Below are positions 1-8,266 of a DNA stretch of 64,000 nt, piece after piece. This DNA is from Alcanivorax borkumensis SK2. GTDB lineage: Bacteria; Pseudomonadota; Gammaproteobacteria; Pseudomonadales; Alcanivoracaceae. Every line of letters starts with the position of its first letter. Position 1 is the first letter of the stretch. The stretch is from positions 1,027,501 to 1,091,500 of the forward strand of contig NC_008260.1 of NCBI RefSeq assembly GCF_000009365.1, given 5' to 3'. Under the pieces are notes generated by a model that was not told the DNA's origin, ran no database searches, and saw nothing but the letters and a program-made list of their open reading frames with translations. Made by a program: the position numbers and the translations under genes.

Positions 1-225
1 CTTCTCGAAGTCGCTAATCTTGGTGATATAAATGCGGATTTGAGAGTTGTTAATGGATCGGTGTGGCATATTGAGAAAAGGGCTGAGCTATTAGGGAAGC
101 GAATAAAACTGGTTGGAAGAAATAGGTTTTTGCGCTTCCTTCATGTGTCCCTTTTTTGGCTGCAGGGCGGGTATAGATACAGCCAGGGTTGGAAAAGCGC
201 AGCTAAAGATATGATAAGGCCGTGA
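1..225 (+). CDS. 3' end of a truncated CDS, possibly a family-2 glycosyltransferase
   Basis: The frame is open from the window edge to a TGA at 223-225, giving the last 74 residues of a protein whose start lies outside. The tail is basic and contains a short hydrophobic, aromatic stretch (FLRFLHVSLFWLQGGY). The pattern NLGD...LRVVNGSV...KR resembles the end of family-2 glycosyltransferases, but too little is visible to be sure. It ends one base before the next gene and is probably the preceding member of the same polysaccharide operon. Its base composition is AT-rich like the two genes that follow. Confidence 0.55.
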   Translation, partial: LLEVANLGDINADLRVVNGSVWHIEKRAELLGKRIKLVGRNRFLRFLHVSLFWLQGGYRYSQGWKSAAKDMIRP

Positions 226-226
226 C

Positions 227-1330
227 ATGACAGTTAGGGTAATACATATTTTCACCTCTCTCGATTTTGGTGGTGTTGAAACGCATGCTCTAACTGTCGC
301 CCGAAATGCGCATTGCTCAAACAATGAAATTTACTTTTGCGCTCTTGGGTCTGGCGGAGCTGTTTCTGATGAGCTGGAAAAGATAGGGTTTCCTGTTTAT
401 TGCTTGAATTGCTCTGGCAAAATTCCTGATATTAAGGTTATTTATAATCTTTTGGGGTTGCTGGTTAGAATAAAGCCTAGGGTTATTCACTGTCATGGTT
501 CGGAAGCAAACTTTCATGGGCTAATTTCTGCATGGCTATGTAGAGTTCCGGTTAGGATTGGTGAAGAGATTGGTATTCCCCGGCATAGTCGTCTGGCTAA
601 GCTGGTCTTTAAAATGGTGTACGCTTTTTCGCACCGGGTAATTGGTATATCTGATGCAGTAAAAGATTGGCTGGTTAATAGCTCTGAGGTGCCTGCTCGT
701 AAAGCTGTAAGAATTTACAATCCTGTTGAGCTGATTTTGACAGAGCGTCTGTCATCTGAACGGCGGGAATATGATGTTTTTAAAATTGGGTATGTTGGTA
801 GGTTGGAGGAAGTTAAAAATCCTCTTGCGCTTATTCGTGCTGTAGCTCTTCTGAAAGAAAAAAATGTACCCGTTAAGCTTTTTGTTGTTGGTGACGGGAG
901 TCAGATGAAGAGCTGTATTTCGCTATGCTCTGATCTTTCTTTAATAGATGAGGTTGAGCTTGTTGGGTATTCAAATAACCCAAGATCCTATGTTTCTCAA
1001 TGCGATATATATGTTCAGCCCTCTCTCTCTGAAGGCTTTGGTATTGCGCTTGTAGAGGCAATGGGATGTGGGGTTCCTGTTCTGGCCACAAAAGTGGGGG
1101 GGGCGCCTGAGATTATTGATCATGGTAAAACGGGTTGGCTTATCGATAATTCAGACCCTGTTTCTTTGTGTGATTCCCTCTACCAAATTTGGAATCAACG
1201 AGAAAATTTAACTGAGATTGGCGAATGTGCTAAAGAGTCCGTTAGAGGCAGATTTGAGCCTGAGAATTATATGGTAGAGCTGGACAATCTTTATAGTGGC
1301 CTGGCTAAAAGCGGATCTGGGAATGGATAA
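227..1330 (+). CDS. GT-B fold glycosyltransferase (GT4 family)
   Basis: This 367-residue protein has the two-domain layout of GT4 retaining glycosyltransferases. The N-terminal acceptor domain opens with HIFTSLDFGGVETHAL, the glycine-rich loop seen in this family. The C-terminal nucleotide-sugar domain carries the EX7E signature (EGFGIALVE, about residue 268 on) followed by a VGGAPEIIDHGKTGWL segment. It presumably adds one sugar to an undecaprenyl-linked repeat unit at the inner membrane face; donor and acceptor cannot be read from sequence. The gene is AT-rich (781-840 is 24 of 60 G+C), unlike genes further down the operon, which suggests separate acquisition. Its 3' end overlaps the start of the next gene by 8 bases. 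Confidence 0.9.
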   Translation: MTVRVIHIFTSLDFGGVETHALTVARNAHCSNNEIYFCALGSGGAVSDELEKIGFPVYCLNCSGKIPDIKVIYNLLGLLVRIKPRVIHCHGSEANFHGLISAWLCRVPVRIGEEIGIPRHSRLAKLVFKMVYAFSHRVIGISDAVKDWLVNSSEVPARKAVRIYNPVELILTERLSSERREYDVFKIGYVGRLEEVKNPLALIRAVALLKEKNVPVKLFVVGDGSQMKSCISLCSDLSLIDEVELVGYSNNPRSYVSQCDIYVQPSLSEGFGIALVEAMGCGVPVLATKVGGAPEIIDHGKTGWLIDNSDPVSLCDSLYQIWNQRENLTEIGECAKESVRGRFEPENYMVELDNLYSGLAKSGSGNG

Positions 1331-2453
1331 AATACGCGTACTTCATTGTTTGGAGACAATTGGGTCTGGTGGGGTTGAGCAAACACGGCTTTCACTTGTT
1401 AAGTGCCTTGATTCTTCTAGGTATGAACAGAGGATTATCTGTACTAAAGCAATAGGTGGGCTGCCTGAACTTTTTCAACAAGAGGGTTGTGAAATAGTTG
1501 AGGTTGGCGAGTTTGAAAAGGTGTTTGACTTTGAGAGGTATCGGCGTGCTGCTGCAGCGGTGAAGGACTTTAAGCCCCATATTATTCATGGGGCAGTTTT
1601 CGAGGGGGTCAACATGGCCGCAATCGTTGGCAGACGGTGCAGTGTTCCTGTAATTATTGGTGAAGAGACTAGCGATCCACAAAATAGAAGCTGGAAGGGA
1701 AGCTTGCTTTATCGATTCCTGGTTTTTTTTATTCATCATATGGTTGCAGTCTCCCCCGCAGTTGAGCGCTACCTGAGAAATAAGATTTTTGTTCCCAAGT
1801 ATAAAGTCACCATGGTTGCCAATGGGGTTGCAGAAAAGCCCGCCCCTGCAAGCGAGGAGGTTGTTTGCCTAAGGAAGGAGTTGGGAATAAGTGACTCTGA
1901 CTTTGTGATCGGCACTGTTGGACGACTTTTTGACGAGCATAAAAGGGTAAGTGATTTACTTAGAGCATTCGAGATGCTTTTGGAGCATTCGGCCAACGCG
2001 AAGTTGTTGATCGTCGGCACAGGGCCTGACGAAGATATGCTTAAAACGATGGCGAAGAATCTGGGTGTATTAAACAGGGTGATATTCGCAGGTTATCAAG
2101 TCAATACTCGAATTTACTATGAGCTAATGGATGTTTTTTGTTTGCCATCAGCTTTTGAAGCATTCGGGTTGGTTCTTGTGGAGGCAATGTATGCTGGGGT
2201 TCCTATTGTTGCTACGAGGACGGGCGGGATTCCAAAGGTGGTGGTTGAGAACGAAACGGCACTTTTGAGCCCTCCGTTTGACCCCAAAGTCTTGTCTCAC
2301 AATATTTTAAAACTATACACGTCATCGGAATTAAGAGATAAATTTTCTGTTGCTGGCCTGGCGAGGGCCAGAAGGGAGTTTAGCGAAGACCGATATGTGT
2401 CTGATATAGACACCCTCTACACTCGTCTTCTTTCTGAACGCGGTTTGATATGA
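1323..2453 (+). CDS. GT-B fold glycosyltransferase (GT4 family)
   Basis: This 376-residue glycosyltransferase is related to its upstream neighbour. It has the N-terminal loop ETIGSGGVEQTRLSL and the C-terminal EX7E motif EAFGLVLVE near residue 276, followed by ATRTGGIPKVV. The ATG at 1323 is preferred over an in-frame GTG at 1296 because it begins the conserved first beta strand (MDKIRVLHCL) and overlaps the previous stop by only 8 bases. The similarity of the two adjacent genes, including a shared GEE motif before the linker, suggests they arose by duplication. Expected role: a cytoplasmic, membrane-associated step in repeat-unit assembly. Sugar specificity is unknown. Confidence 0.9.
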   Translation: MDKIRVLHCLETIGSGGVEQTRLSLVKCLDSSRYEQRIICTKAIGGLPELFQQEGCEIVEVGEFEKVFDFERYRRAAAAVKDFKPHIIHGAVFEGVNMAAIVGRRCSVPVIIGEETSDPQNRSWKGSLLYRFLVFFIHHMVAVSPAVERYLRNKIFVPKYKVTMVANGVAEKPAPASEEVVCLRKELGISDSDFVIGTVGRLFDEHKRVSDLLRAFEMLLEHSANAKLLIVGTGPDEDMLKTMAKNLGVLNRVIFAGYQVNTRIYYELMDVFCLPSAFEAFGLVLVEAMYAGVPIVATRTGGIPKVVVENETALLSPPFDPKVLSHNILKLYTSSELRDKFSVAGLARARREFSEDRYVSDIDTLYTRLLSERGLI

Positions 2454-3664
2454 ATGTTTTGTTCGTGACCTGGGACGGCCCTCAAGTCTCTTATCTTGAA
2501 AGCCTGTTTTTGCCTATTTTTAAGCAGCTTCAACATTTCGGTTTGCACTTTCACGTCCTCCAGTTTTCATGGTCCTCCGCTGAAGTGACGAATCGAAGAA
2601 AGCTGGAATGCGAATCGAAGTGCTGTAGCTATACATACGTCCCTGTCATTCGTCGGCACGTTGCCCTTGGCGGGTTGCTTACTTCCTTGCTGGGCGCAAG
2701 ACAGGTTCGCAAGGCTATTAATGAACATGATATTGATATCATCATGGCGCGTAGCACACTTCCCGCGTTGAGCTCACTTTTGTATTTGCGGGGCAAAAAA
2801 ACATCGTTTGTGTTTGATGCAGACGGTCTTCCTCTTGATGAGCGTGTTGATTTTGCAGGTCAGCGTCCCTCCAGCCTGGTTTATCGCCTTCTTAGGGACG
2901 TTGAGTCACAGGCCGTTCGGCGTGCAGATGTGGTCCTGACTCGTTCCCACAAAGTGATTTCTATCCTTCAAGCCCGGGCAGGTGCGGGCACTGCGGCCGA
3001 AAAGTTTCATGTTGTCAGTAATGGCCGTGATAAAGCGTTGTTCTCACCTCGAGAGACGTCGGACTGTATTGCGCTAAAAGAGCGCTTGGGTATGCCTGCT
3101 GATGCTCCCTTAGTGGTTTATGCTGGCTCGCTTGGACCTCAGTATTTACCTGAGGCTATGTTGTCTTTGTTTAGCCTTATCCGCGAGTCCCGCCCGGATG
3201 CTCACTTTCTTGTGCTAAGTGGTTCCCCTGAAGTAATGACTGACCTGGTTTTTTCTTATGACAGTGGCCTTGCTTCTAGCGTGACTGTGATGCGCGTTGA
3301 CGCTAATGAGGTGCCTCAATGGCTTGCTGCTGCTGATCTTGGGCTGGCGTTCCGCGAACCTACCTTCTCTATGCAAGGGGTGGCCCCAATCAAGTTGGGT
3401 GAATACCTTCTGTGTGGTCTTCCGGTAGTGGCCACCCGTGGGGTAGGGGATTCTCATTTCATTGATGAAAACTCTGGATTTCTCGTCGATGGCTGTGATT
3501 CTGACACTTTGGCATCCGTGGCTGACTGGTTTATCCATAAGGTGCTGCCATCGCGAGAGGGGTATCGCTCCCATTGTCGTTCCGTGGGTGTTGAACACTT
3601 TTCCCTCGAAGCCAGCGTTGAAGCCTATCGTAAGGCGCTGTTGTCTGTTCAGGTTGAATCATGA
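2450..3664 (+). CDS. Glycosyltransferase, GT-B fold
   Basis: The start overlaps the previous stop in an ATGA arrangement, which implies translational coupling. The 404-residue product begins MNVLFVTWDGPQ and carries a FDADGLPLDERVDF segment. The C-terminal donor domain contains VVYAGSLGPQYL and the signature KLGEYLLCGLPVVATRGVGD near residue 311. The glutamate in KLGEYL fits the donor-sugar binding position of GT4-like enzymes. It belongs to the polysaccharide operon and probably adds a sugar to the lipid-linked intermediate. GC content rises along this gene compared with the two upstream. Confidence 0.85.
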   Translation: MNVLFVTWDGPQVSYLESLFLPIFKQLQHFGLHFHVLQFSWSSAEVTNRRKLECESKCCSYTYVPVIRRHVALGGLLTSLLGARQVRKAINEHDIDIIMARSTLPALSSLLYLRGKKTSFVFDADGLPLDERVDFAGQRPSSLVYRLLRDVESQAVRRADVVLTRSHKVISILQARAGAGTAAEKFHVVSNGRDKALFSPRETSDCIALKERLGMPADAPLVVYAGSLGPQYLPEAMLSLFSLIRESRPDAHFLVLSGSPEVMTDLVFSYDSGLASSVTVMRVDANEVPQWLAAADLGLAFREPTFSMQGVAPIKLGEYLLCGLPVVATRGVGDSHFIDENSGFLVDGCDSDTLASVADWFIHKVLPSREGYRSHCRSVGVEHFSLEASVEAYRKALLSVQVES

Positions 3665-4740
3665 GCAGGCGTGTGCTGGTGCTTCCCAAGTATGCGCGTA
3701 AAGGTGCCAGCTCCCGCCTGCGCACCTTTCAGTATTTGCCATTTCTCGAGGATAAAGGGTGGGATTTTACTGTTAAGCCGTTGTTTGATGAGGCTTATCT
3801 GGATTCTCTTTATTCGGGCAAGGGGCGCTCGCGTTCAGGCCTTGTCCTGGCTTATCTCCGTCGCTTGTTGGTGTTGTTCGGCTTTTGGCGCTACCGCGTG
3901 ATTTGGGTAGAGAAAGAATTTTTCCCTTATATTCCGGCCTGGGCCGAGGTGGTGTTGTCCTGGGTGGGTGTACGGTATGTCGTCGATTACGATGATGCCA
4001 TTTTTCACAACTATGATCTTGCCCGGAACAAGTGGATACGTCGCCTGCTTGGCAGGAAGATCGATTCTGTGATGCGCCATGCTGCCTGTGTAATTGCAGG
4101 CAATGATTACCTGGCAGAGCGCGCCAGGTCTGCTGGTGCCAGGCGGGTGGTTTTGATTCCCACGGTGGTGGATCACCACCGTTATGATGCCCGGCAGAAG
4201 GCTGGCCAACCCTTTACGGTTGGCTGGATTGGCTCGCCGACGACGCAGAAGTATGTTGAGCAGCTGTTGCCGGCTTTTCAGGCACTGGCCCAACTGCAGG
4301 CGTTTCGACTTTTGCTGGTGGGTGTCACAGCGGACATCGTTGCCCGGTTGCCGGGTGTCGAGGTGGAGGTTCAGCCATGGTCTGAAGATACCGAGGCGGC
4401 TCTGATTCGGGAAATGGTTATTGGCATCATGCCGCTGGAAGATGGCCCTTGGGAGAAGGGTAAGTGCGGCTACAAGCTGATTCAGTATATGGCTTCCGGT
4501 GTGCCAGTGGTTGCCAGCCCTGTTGGGGTCAACCCTTCTATCGTTGAAGGTGCTGGTTGTGGAATGCTTGCCAGTGGACTTGATGAGTGGGAGGAAGCAT
4601 TTCGTCAGCTGATTAGTGATGTGGCACTTAGAGAACGGTTAGGGCAGGCCGGCCGCGCCGCAGTCTGTAAGGGTTTCTCAATTGAAAGTCAGCTTGAAGC
4701 GATCAGTTCGAGCCTCGTGTTTACAGGAGGTGAGCGTTGA
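3661..4740 (+). CDS. Glycosyltransferase, GT-B fold
   Basis: The ATG at 3661 overlaps the previous TGA. The 359-residue protein starts MSRRVLVLPKYARKGASSRL, a basic loop typical of GT-B proteins that handle a polyprenyl-linked acceptor. The C-terminal half has FTVGWIGSPTTQKY and the donor-binding segment CGYKLIQYMASGVPVVASP near residue 268. Another marker is the acidic run YVVDYDDAIFH around residue 106. The acceptor and donor cannot be deduced. An unusually good ribosome-binding site (AGGAGG, 4726-4731) lies inside the end of this gene and serves the next one. Confidence 0.87.
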   Translation: MSRRVLVLPKYARKGASSRLRTFQYLPFLEDKGWDFTVKPLFDEAYLDSLYSGKGRSRSGLVLAYLRRLLVLFGFWRYRVIWVEKEFFPYIPAWAEVVLSWVGVRYVVDYDDAIFHNYDLARNKWIRRLLGRKIDSVMRHAACVIAGNDYLAERARSAGARRVVLIPTVVDHHRYDARQKAGQPFTVGWIGSPTTQKYVEQLLPAFQALAQLQAFRLLLVGVTADIVARLPGVEVEVQPWSEDTEAALIREMVIGIMPLEDGPWEKGKCGYKLIQYMASGVPVVASPVGVNPSIVEGAGCGMLASGLDEWEEAFRQLISDVALRERLGQAGRAAVCKGFSIESQLEAISSSLVFTGGER

Positions 4741-5918
4741 CGGATCTTGATTCGACGCCGCTTCAGCTTGTTCTGGCGCTTTTCATCTTTATCGCAGGCT
4801 TGGTATTTGCCGTCTCGGTAAGAGGGTACTTCCGTGCCCCATTCTCCAGATCTGTTTCCCTTTATCTTTGGCACAGTTTTTTCTGTGTTATTTATCTTGC
4901 CTACGTACTTAACTACGGGGGGGACGCCTCCGGCTATTTCAGGATGAGTTTGCACCCTGATATCGATTTTGCTTTTGGTACCTACGGTGTCCGCTTCGTG
5001 GTTTCTTTCCTGTCGCAAGGTATGGGCCTCTCGTTTCTTGGTTGCTCGCTAGTATTCCAGTTGTTCGGTTTTATTGGCCTTTTGGCATTTGATGGTGCCC
5101 TTCGTGAAGTCACTTGGGATAAGTCACGCAATATTCGTCTATTGGCGACCCTGATTGTTTTCCTTCCGTCGGTCAGTTTCTGGTCTTCCGGGCTGGGTAA
5201 GGATGCGCTGTCGTTCTGTGCCATGGGACTGTCGCTCTGGGCTGCATTGAGTTTGAAGCGCCGTTGGTGGCTGTTAGTTCTGGCTGTATTGCTCATGTTG
5301 CTGGTGCGTCCTCATATGGCTGGGATGTTAGGGCTGGGACTGGCTGGTTCTTTTGTGTTTCAGCGGGGCATTCCGCTACCGCAACGGGTGGTGCTGGGCG
5401 GGATTGCGCTGGCCGCTGCCGTCTTCCTGGTTCCGCTTGGGCTGAATTACGCGGGAGTCGGGGAAGATGCGGGCGCTGACGATGTCATGCAGTACATTGA
5501 AGGCCGCCAGGGACATAACCTGAAAGGCGGTGGTGCGGTTGATATTTCCAGTATGAGCCCGCCGGTGCAGATGTTTACCTACCTGTTCCGCCCCACCCTG
5601 ATTGAGGCTCGCAATCTTTTCTCGTTGGCGGCAGCGCTGGATAACACCATCTTGCTGTTCCTGTTCATTGCTGGGGGCTGGGCAATCCTTAAAAAACCAT
5701 TGCCTCCCCATTTGTTGGCTCACAACAGGATGTTCCTCTGGATCTACTCATTATGTGCCTGGCTGATTCTTGCCATGACAACGGCGAACTTGGGTATCGC
5801 TCTGCGACAGAAATGGATGTTTGCTCCCATGCTGATCTTTTTGCTGATTTCGGTGGTTGGCCGTTCACGGTACCCAGCCGAGTCAGACACCCCGGCTGTT
5901 GATGGTGGCGCTCGATGA
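4737..5918 (+). CDS. Polytopic membrane protein, Wzy/EpsG-like polysaccharide polymerase candidate
   Basis: This 393-residue integral membrane protein has about ten hydrophobic segments. They include the first around residues 8-27, LWHSFFCVIYLAYVL, VVLGGIALAAAVFLV and LFLFIAGGWAIL. A larger loop (about 243-285) rich in Gly/Asp precedes the last helices. Hydropathy, length and position among glycosyltransferases fit a Wzy-type polymerase or an EpsG-like protein; no catalytic motif is diagnostic. The start is a TTG at 4737, overlapping the previous TGA. It is supported by an AGGAGG ribosome-binding site five bases upstream and by the absence of a nearby ATG. The conserved-looking FWSSGLGKDALSF loop (about residue 145) could help family assignment. 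Confidence 0.75.
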   Translation: MTDLDSTPLQLVLALFIFIAGLVFAVSVRGYFRAPFSRSVSLYLWHSFFCVIYLAYVLNYGGDASGYFRMSLHPDIDFAFGTYGVRFVVSFLSQGMGLSFLGCSLVFQLFGFIGLLAFDGALREVTWDKSRNIRLLATLIVFLPSVSFWSSGLGKDALSFCAMGLSLWAALSLKRRWWLLVLAVLLMLLVRPHMAGMLGLGLAGSFVFQRGIPLPQRVVLGGIALAAAVFLVPLGLNYAGVGEDAGADDVMQYIEGRQGHNLKGGGAVDISSMSPPVQMFTYLFRPTLIEARNLFSLAAALDNTILLFLFIAGGWAILKKPLPPHLLAHNRMFLWIYSLCAWLILAMTTANLGIALRQKWMFAPMLIFLLISVVGRSRYPAESDTPAVDGGAR

Positions 5919-7042
5919 CAAACCCGGTTTTTTTGTTGGTGGCCAGTTTTCCGGATTCGTTGATCAAGTTTCGTGGTCCGTTGATTGAAGGGCTGATTCA
6001 GGCGGGCTGCACCGTGCATGTGGCGGTGCCGGGGCTGGAGGCTGAATCTGATATTGCTTCGCGCCTTACGGGTTTGGGGGTGACGGTTCACGATATTCCT
6101 CTTGAGCGTACCGGCTTGAATCCCGTGACGGATCTTTCTGCGTTGCTGGCATTGCGCAAGCTGGTCGGGCAGATCCGGGCGGATTACGTGCTTGGCTACA
6201 CAATAAAGCCGGTCATTTACGGCACCTTGGCGGCCTGGTTGGGTGGGGCCCGTAACCGCTTTGCCCTGATCACAGGCCTGGGGTATGCCTTTACTGGTGA
6301 GGCGACAGGATTGCGTAAGGTCCTGCGGATGTTGATTCAGCAGCTGTATCGGTTTTCCCTGTCTCGAAATCGTCTGGTGTTTTTCCAGAACCCGGATGAT
6401 GAGGCGTTGTTCAGGCAGTTGAAATTGTTGAAGACCGCCATCCCTTCCCGTGTGGTCAATGGCTCCGGTGTCGATGTGGCGGAATATGCGGTGTCGCCGC
6501 TGCCGGCGGCGCCGGCCTTTCTTCTGATTGCCCGCCTGCTTGGTGACAAGGGCGTTCGCGAGTACGCCCAAGCCGCCGCCTTGGTTAAAGCGCAGTATCC
6601 TGATGCAGTGTTCCGGCTGGTAGGCTGGATTGATGATAATCCGGATGCCATTCGCCAGCAGGAGCTGGAGGAGTGGGTGGCTTCGGGTACTGTGGAGTTT
6701 CTTGGCAAGCTGGCGGATGTTCGCCCGGCCATTGCCGACAGTAGTGTGTATGTGCTGCCTTCCTATCGTGAGGGGACCCCTCGCACTGTGCTGGAAGCCA
6801 TGGCCATGGGGCGGGCGGTGATTACTACCGATGCCCCCGGCTGTCGAGAGACTGTGGTGGATGGGGACAATGGTTTTCTGGTACCGGTGCAGGATGTGTC
6901 TGCATTGGCGGAATCCATGATCAAGCTGATAGAGAACCGCGAACAAGCGGCTGCCATGGGGGCGCGTTCGCGGCAGATGGCGGAAGAGAAGTACGATGTA
7001 CATAAGGTGAATGCGGTAATGCTCAAGGAAATGGGGCTGTGA
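5915..7042 (+). CDS. PglA-like glycosyltransferase (GT4)
   Basis: The start overlaps the preceding stop (ATGA). The 375-residue protein opens with the acceptor-domain motif FPDSLIKFRGPLIEGLIQAG. It contains RFALITGLGYAFTGE and ends with the donor-binding signature YREGTPRTVLEAMAMGRAVI near residue 281. This architecture is that of PglA, which adds the second sugar (alpha-1,3-GalNAc in Campylobacter) to undecaprenyl-PP-bacillosamine. The assignment is strengthened by context, because the next three genes look like pglC, pglD and pglE. The actual donor sugar may differ. GC is markedly higher here than at the start of the operon (6481-6540 is 41 of 60 G+C). Confidence 0.85.
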   Translation: MTNPVFLLVASFPDSLIKFRGPLIEGLIQAGCTVHVAVPGLEAESDIASRLTGLGVTVHDIPLERTGLNPVTDLSALLALRKLVGQIRADYVLGYTIKPVIYGTLAAWLGGARNRFALITGLGYAFTGEATGLRKVLRMLIQQLYRFSLSRNRLVFFQNPDDEALFRQLKLLKTAIPSRVVNGSGVDVAEYAVSPLPAAPAFLLIARLLGDKGVREYAQAAALVKAQYPDAVFRLVGWIDDNPDAIRQQELEEWVASGTVEFLGKLADVRPAIADSSVYVLPSYREGTPRTVLEAMAMGRAVITTDAPGCRETVVDGDNGFLVPVQDVSALAESMIKLIENREQAAAMGARSRQMAEEKYDVHKVNAVMLKEMGL

Positions 7043-7635
7043 TGAAACGGTTGATGGATATCGCGGGCGCCCTGTGTGGGCTGCTGGTGCTTGGCCCGGT
7101 GATTTTGCTATTGGCTGTGCTGGTCAGGGTAAAACTGGGTAGCCCGGTGTTGTTTCGGCAGGTGCGGCCAGGAATGGATGGCCGTGCGTTTCAAATGGCC
7201 AAGTTCCGCACCATGACGGATGCCCGTGGTACAAACGGTGAATTGCTGCCGGATGCGGACCGGCTTACCGGCTTTGGCCAGTTTCTTCGCTCCAGTAGCC
7301 TCGATGAGCTGCCTGAGCTCTGGAACGTGCTGAAGGGCGATATGAGCCTGGTGGGGCCGCGCCCTTTGTTGATGGAATATCTTCCTCTCTATTCTGATCG
7401 CCAGGCGCGCCGCCATGAAGTCCGCCCCGGAATTACCGGTTGGGCGCAGGTGAATGGCCGTAACGCCCTGAGTTGGGATGAAAAATTCGAGCTGGACGTT
7501 TGGTATGTGGAAAACCGGACTCTGTGGCTGGATATAAAAATCCTGTTTCTGACGGTCTGGAAGGTGATCAAGCGGGACGACATCAATCAGGATGGTGAGG
7601 CGACCATGACGCGTTTTACCGGGAGCCAGAAATGA
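7042..7635 (+). CDS. pglC: PglC-like phosphoglycosyl transferase (initiating sugar transferase)
   Basis: This 197-residue monotopic phosphoglycosyl transferase has one hydrophobic N-terminal re-entrant segment (KRLMDIAGALCGLLVLGPV) and the compact catalytic domain. Diagnostic motifs are KFRTM, the catalytic Asp-Glu pair in SLDELPELWNVLKGDMSLVG (about residues 88-89), GPRPLL and RPGITGWAQVNGRN. It should transfer phospho-diNAcBac or a related sugar from UDP to undecaprenyl phosphate at the cytoplasmic membrane face, starting glycan assembly. An in-frame GTG at 7039 directly precedes the ATG at 7042; the ATG is chosen. Sugar identity is inferred from the adjoining pglD/pglE genes. Confidence 0.9.
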   Translation: MKRLMDIAGALCGLLVLGPVILLLAVLVRVKLGSPVLFRQVRPGMDGRAFQMAKFRTMTDARGTNGELLPDADRLTGFGQFLRSSSLDELPELWNVLKGDMSLVGPRPLLMEYLPLYSDRQARRHEVRPGITGWAQVNGRNALSWDEKFELDVWYVENRTLWLDIKILFLTVWKVIKRDDINQDGEATMTRFTGSQK

Positions 7636-8258
7636 GCCGTCGTCTTGGGATTATCGGTGCCGGCGGGCACGGCAAGGTGGTGGCGGATACCGCTGAGCGG
7701 GCTGGCTGGTCCAAGGTGGTTTTTTTTGATCCACGTTTTGGCCTCTCTGAACAGACTCACGCCCACTGGCCGTTGCTGGGTTTTCCGGAAGATGCGCAAA
7801 CTCATGAATGCGATGGCTACTTTGTTGCCATCGGAAATAGCCAGGCCAGGCAGCAGTGGTGTGAATGGCTGCTCGATCGTCGTTTGCCCGTTGCAAGCGT
7901 GATTGATCCGGCTTCGACCGTAAGCCAGTACGCTATGCTTGAGTCGGGGGTGCTTGTGGTTGCCGGCGCTGTGATCAATGCAGATGCTCACATTGCCCAA
8001 GGAGTGATAGTGAATACTCGAGCGGCCATCGACCATGATTGTACGATTGGTGCGTACAGTCATGTCTGCCCAGGATCGGCTCTGGCAGGTACGGTAGCGG
8101 TCGGCGAGCACAGTTGGCTTGGTATCGGCTGCCAGGTGAGACAGGGGGTCAGCATTGGCTCAAATGTGATGGTAGGCGCCGGCGCCACAGTGGTATCTGA
8201 TATTCAAGATGGTTTGACGGTGGTGGGTACCCCTGCTCGCCCGCAAAAAATTCTCTGA
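7632..8258 (+). CDS. pglD: PglD-like UDP-amino-sugar N-acetyltransferase (NeuD/hexapeptide family)
   Basis: This is a 208-residue acyltransferase of the PglD/NeuD type. The N-terminal Rossmann-like domain starts SRRLGIIGAGGHGKVVADT. The C-terminal left-handed beta-helix is built from hexapeptide repeats such as GVLVVAGAVINADAHIAQGV. The AIDHDCTIGAYSHVCPGS segment carries the active-site His region. The family acetylates the C4 amino group of UDP-4-amino-4,6-dideoxy-GlcNAc to make UDP-diNAcBac, using acetyl-CoA. Position between the sugar transferase and the aminotransferase supports this role. The ATG overlaps the previous stop. Confidence 0.88.
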   Translation: MSRRLGIIGAGGHGKVVADTAERAGWSKVVFFDPRFGLSEQTHAHWPLLGFPEDAQTHECDGYFVAIGNSQARQQWCEWLLDRRLPVASVIDPASTVSQYAMLESGVLVVAGAVINADAHIAQGVIVNTRAAIDHDCTIGAYSHVCPGSALAGTVAVGEHSWLGIGCQVRQGVSIGSNVMVGAGATVVSDIQDGLTVVGTPARPQKIL

Positions 8259-8266
8259 GGATTTCC

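Noticed and set aside
5744..7003. A 419-codon open frame on the minus strand.
   Set aside because: It lies fully antisense to the Wzy-like and PglA-like genes, is rich in His, Arg and Gln, and has no recognisable domain; it is a shadow of a GC-rich coding region.
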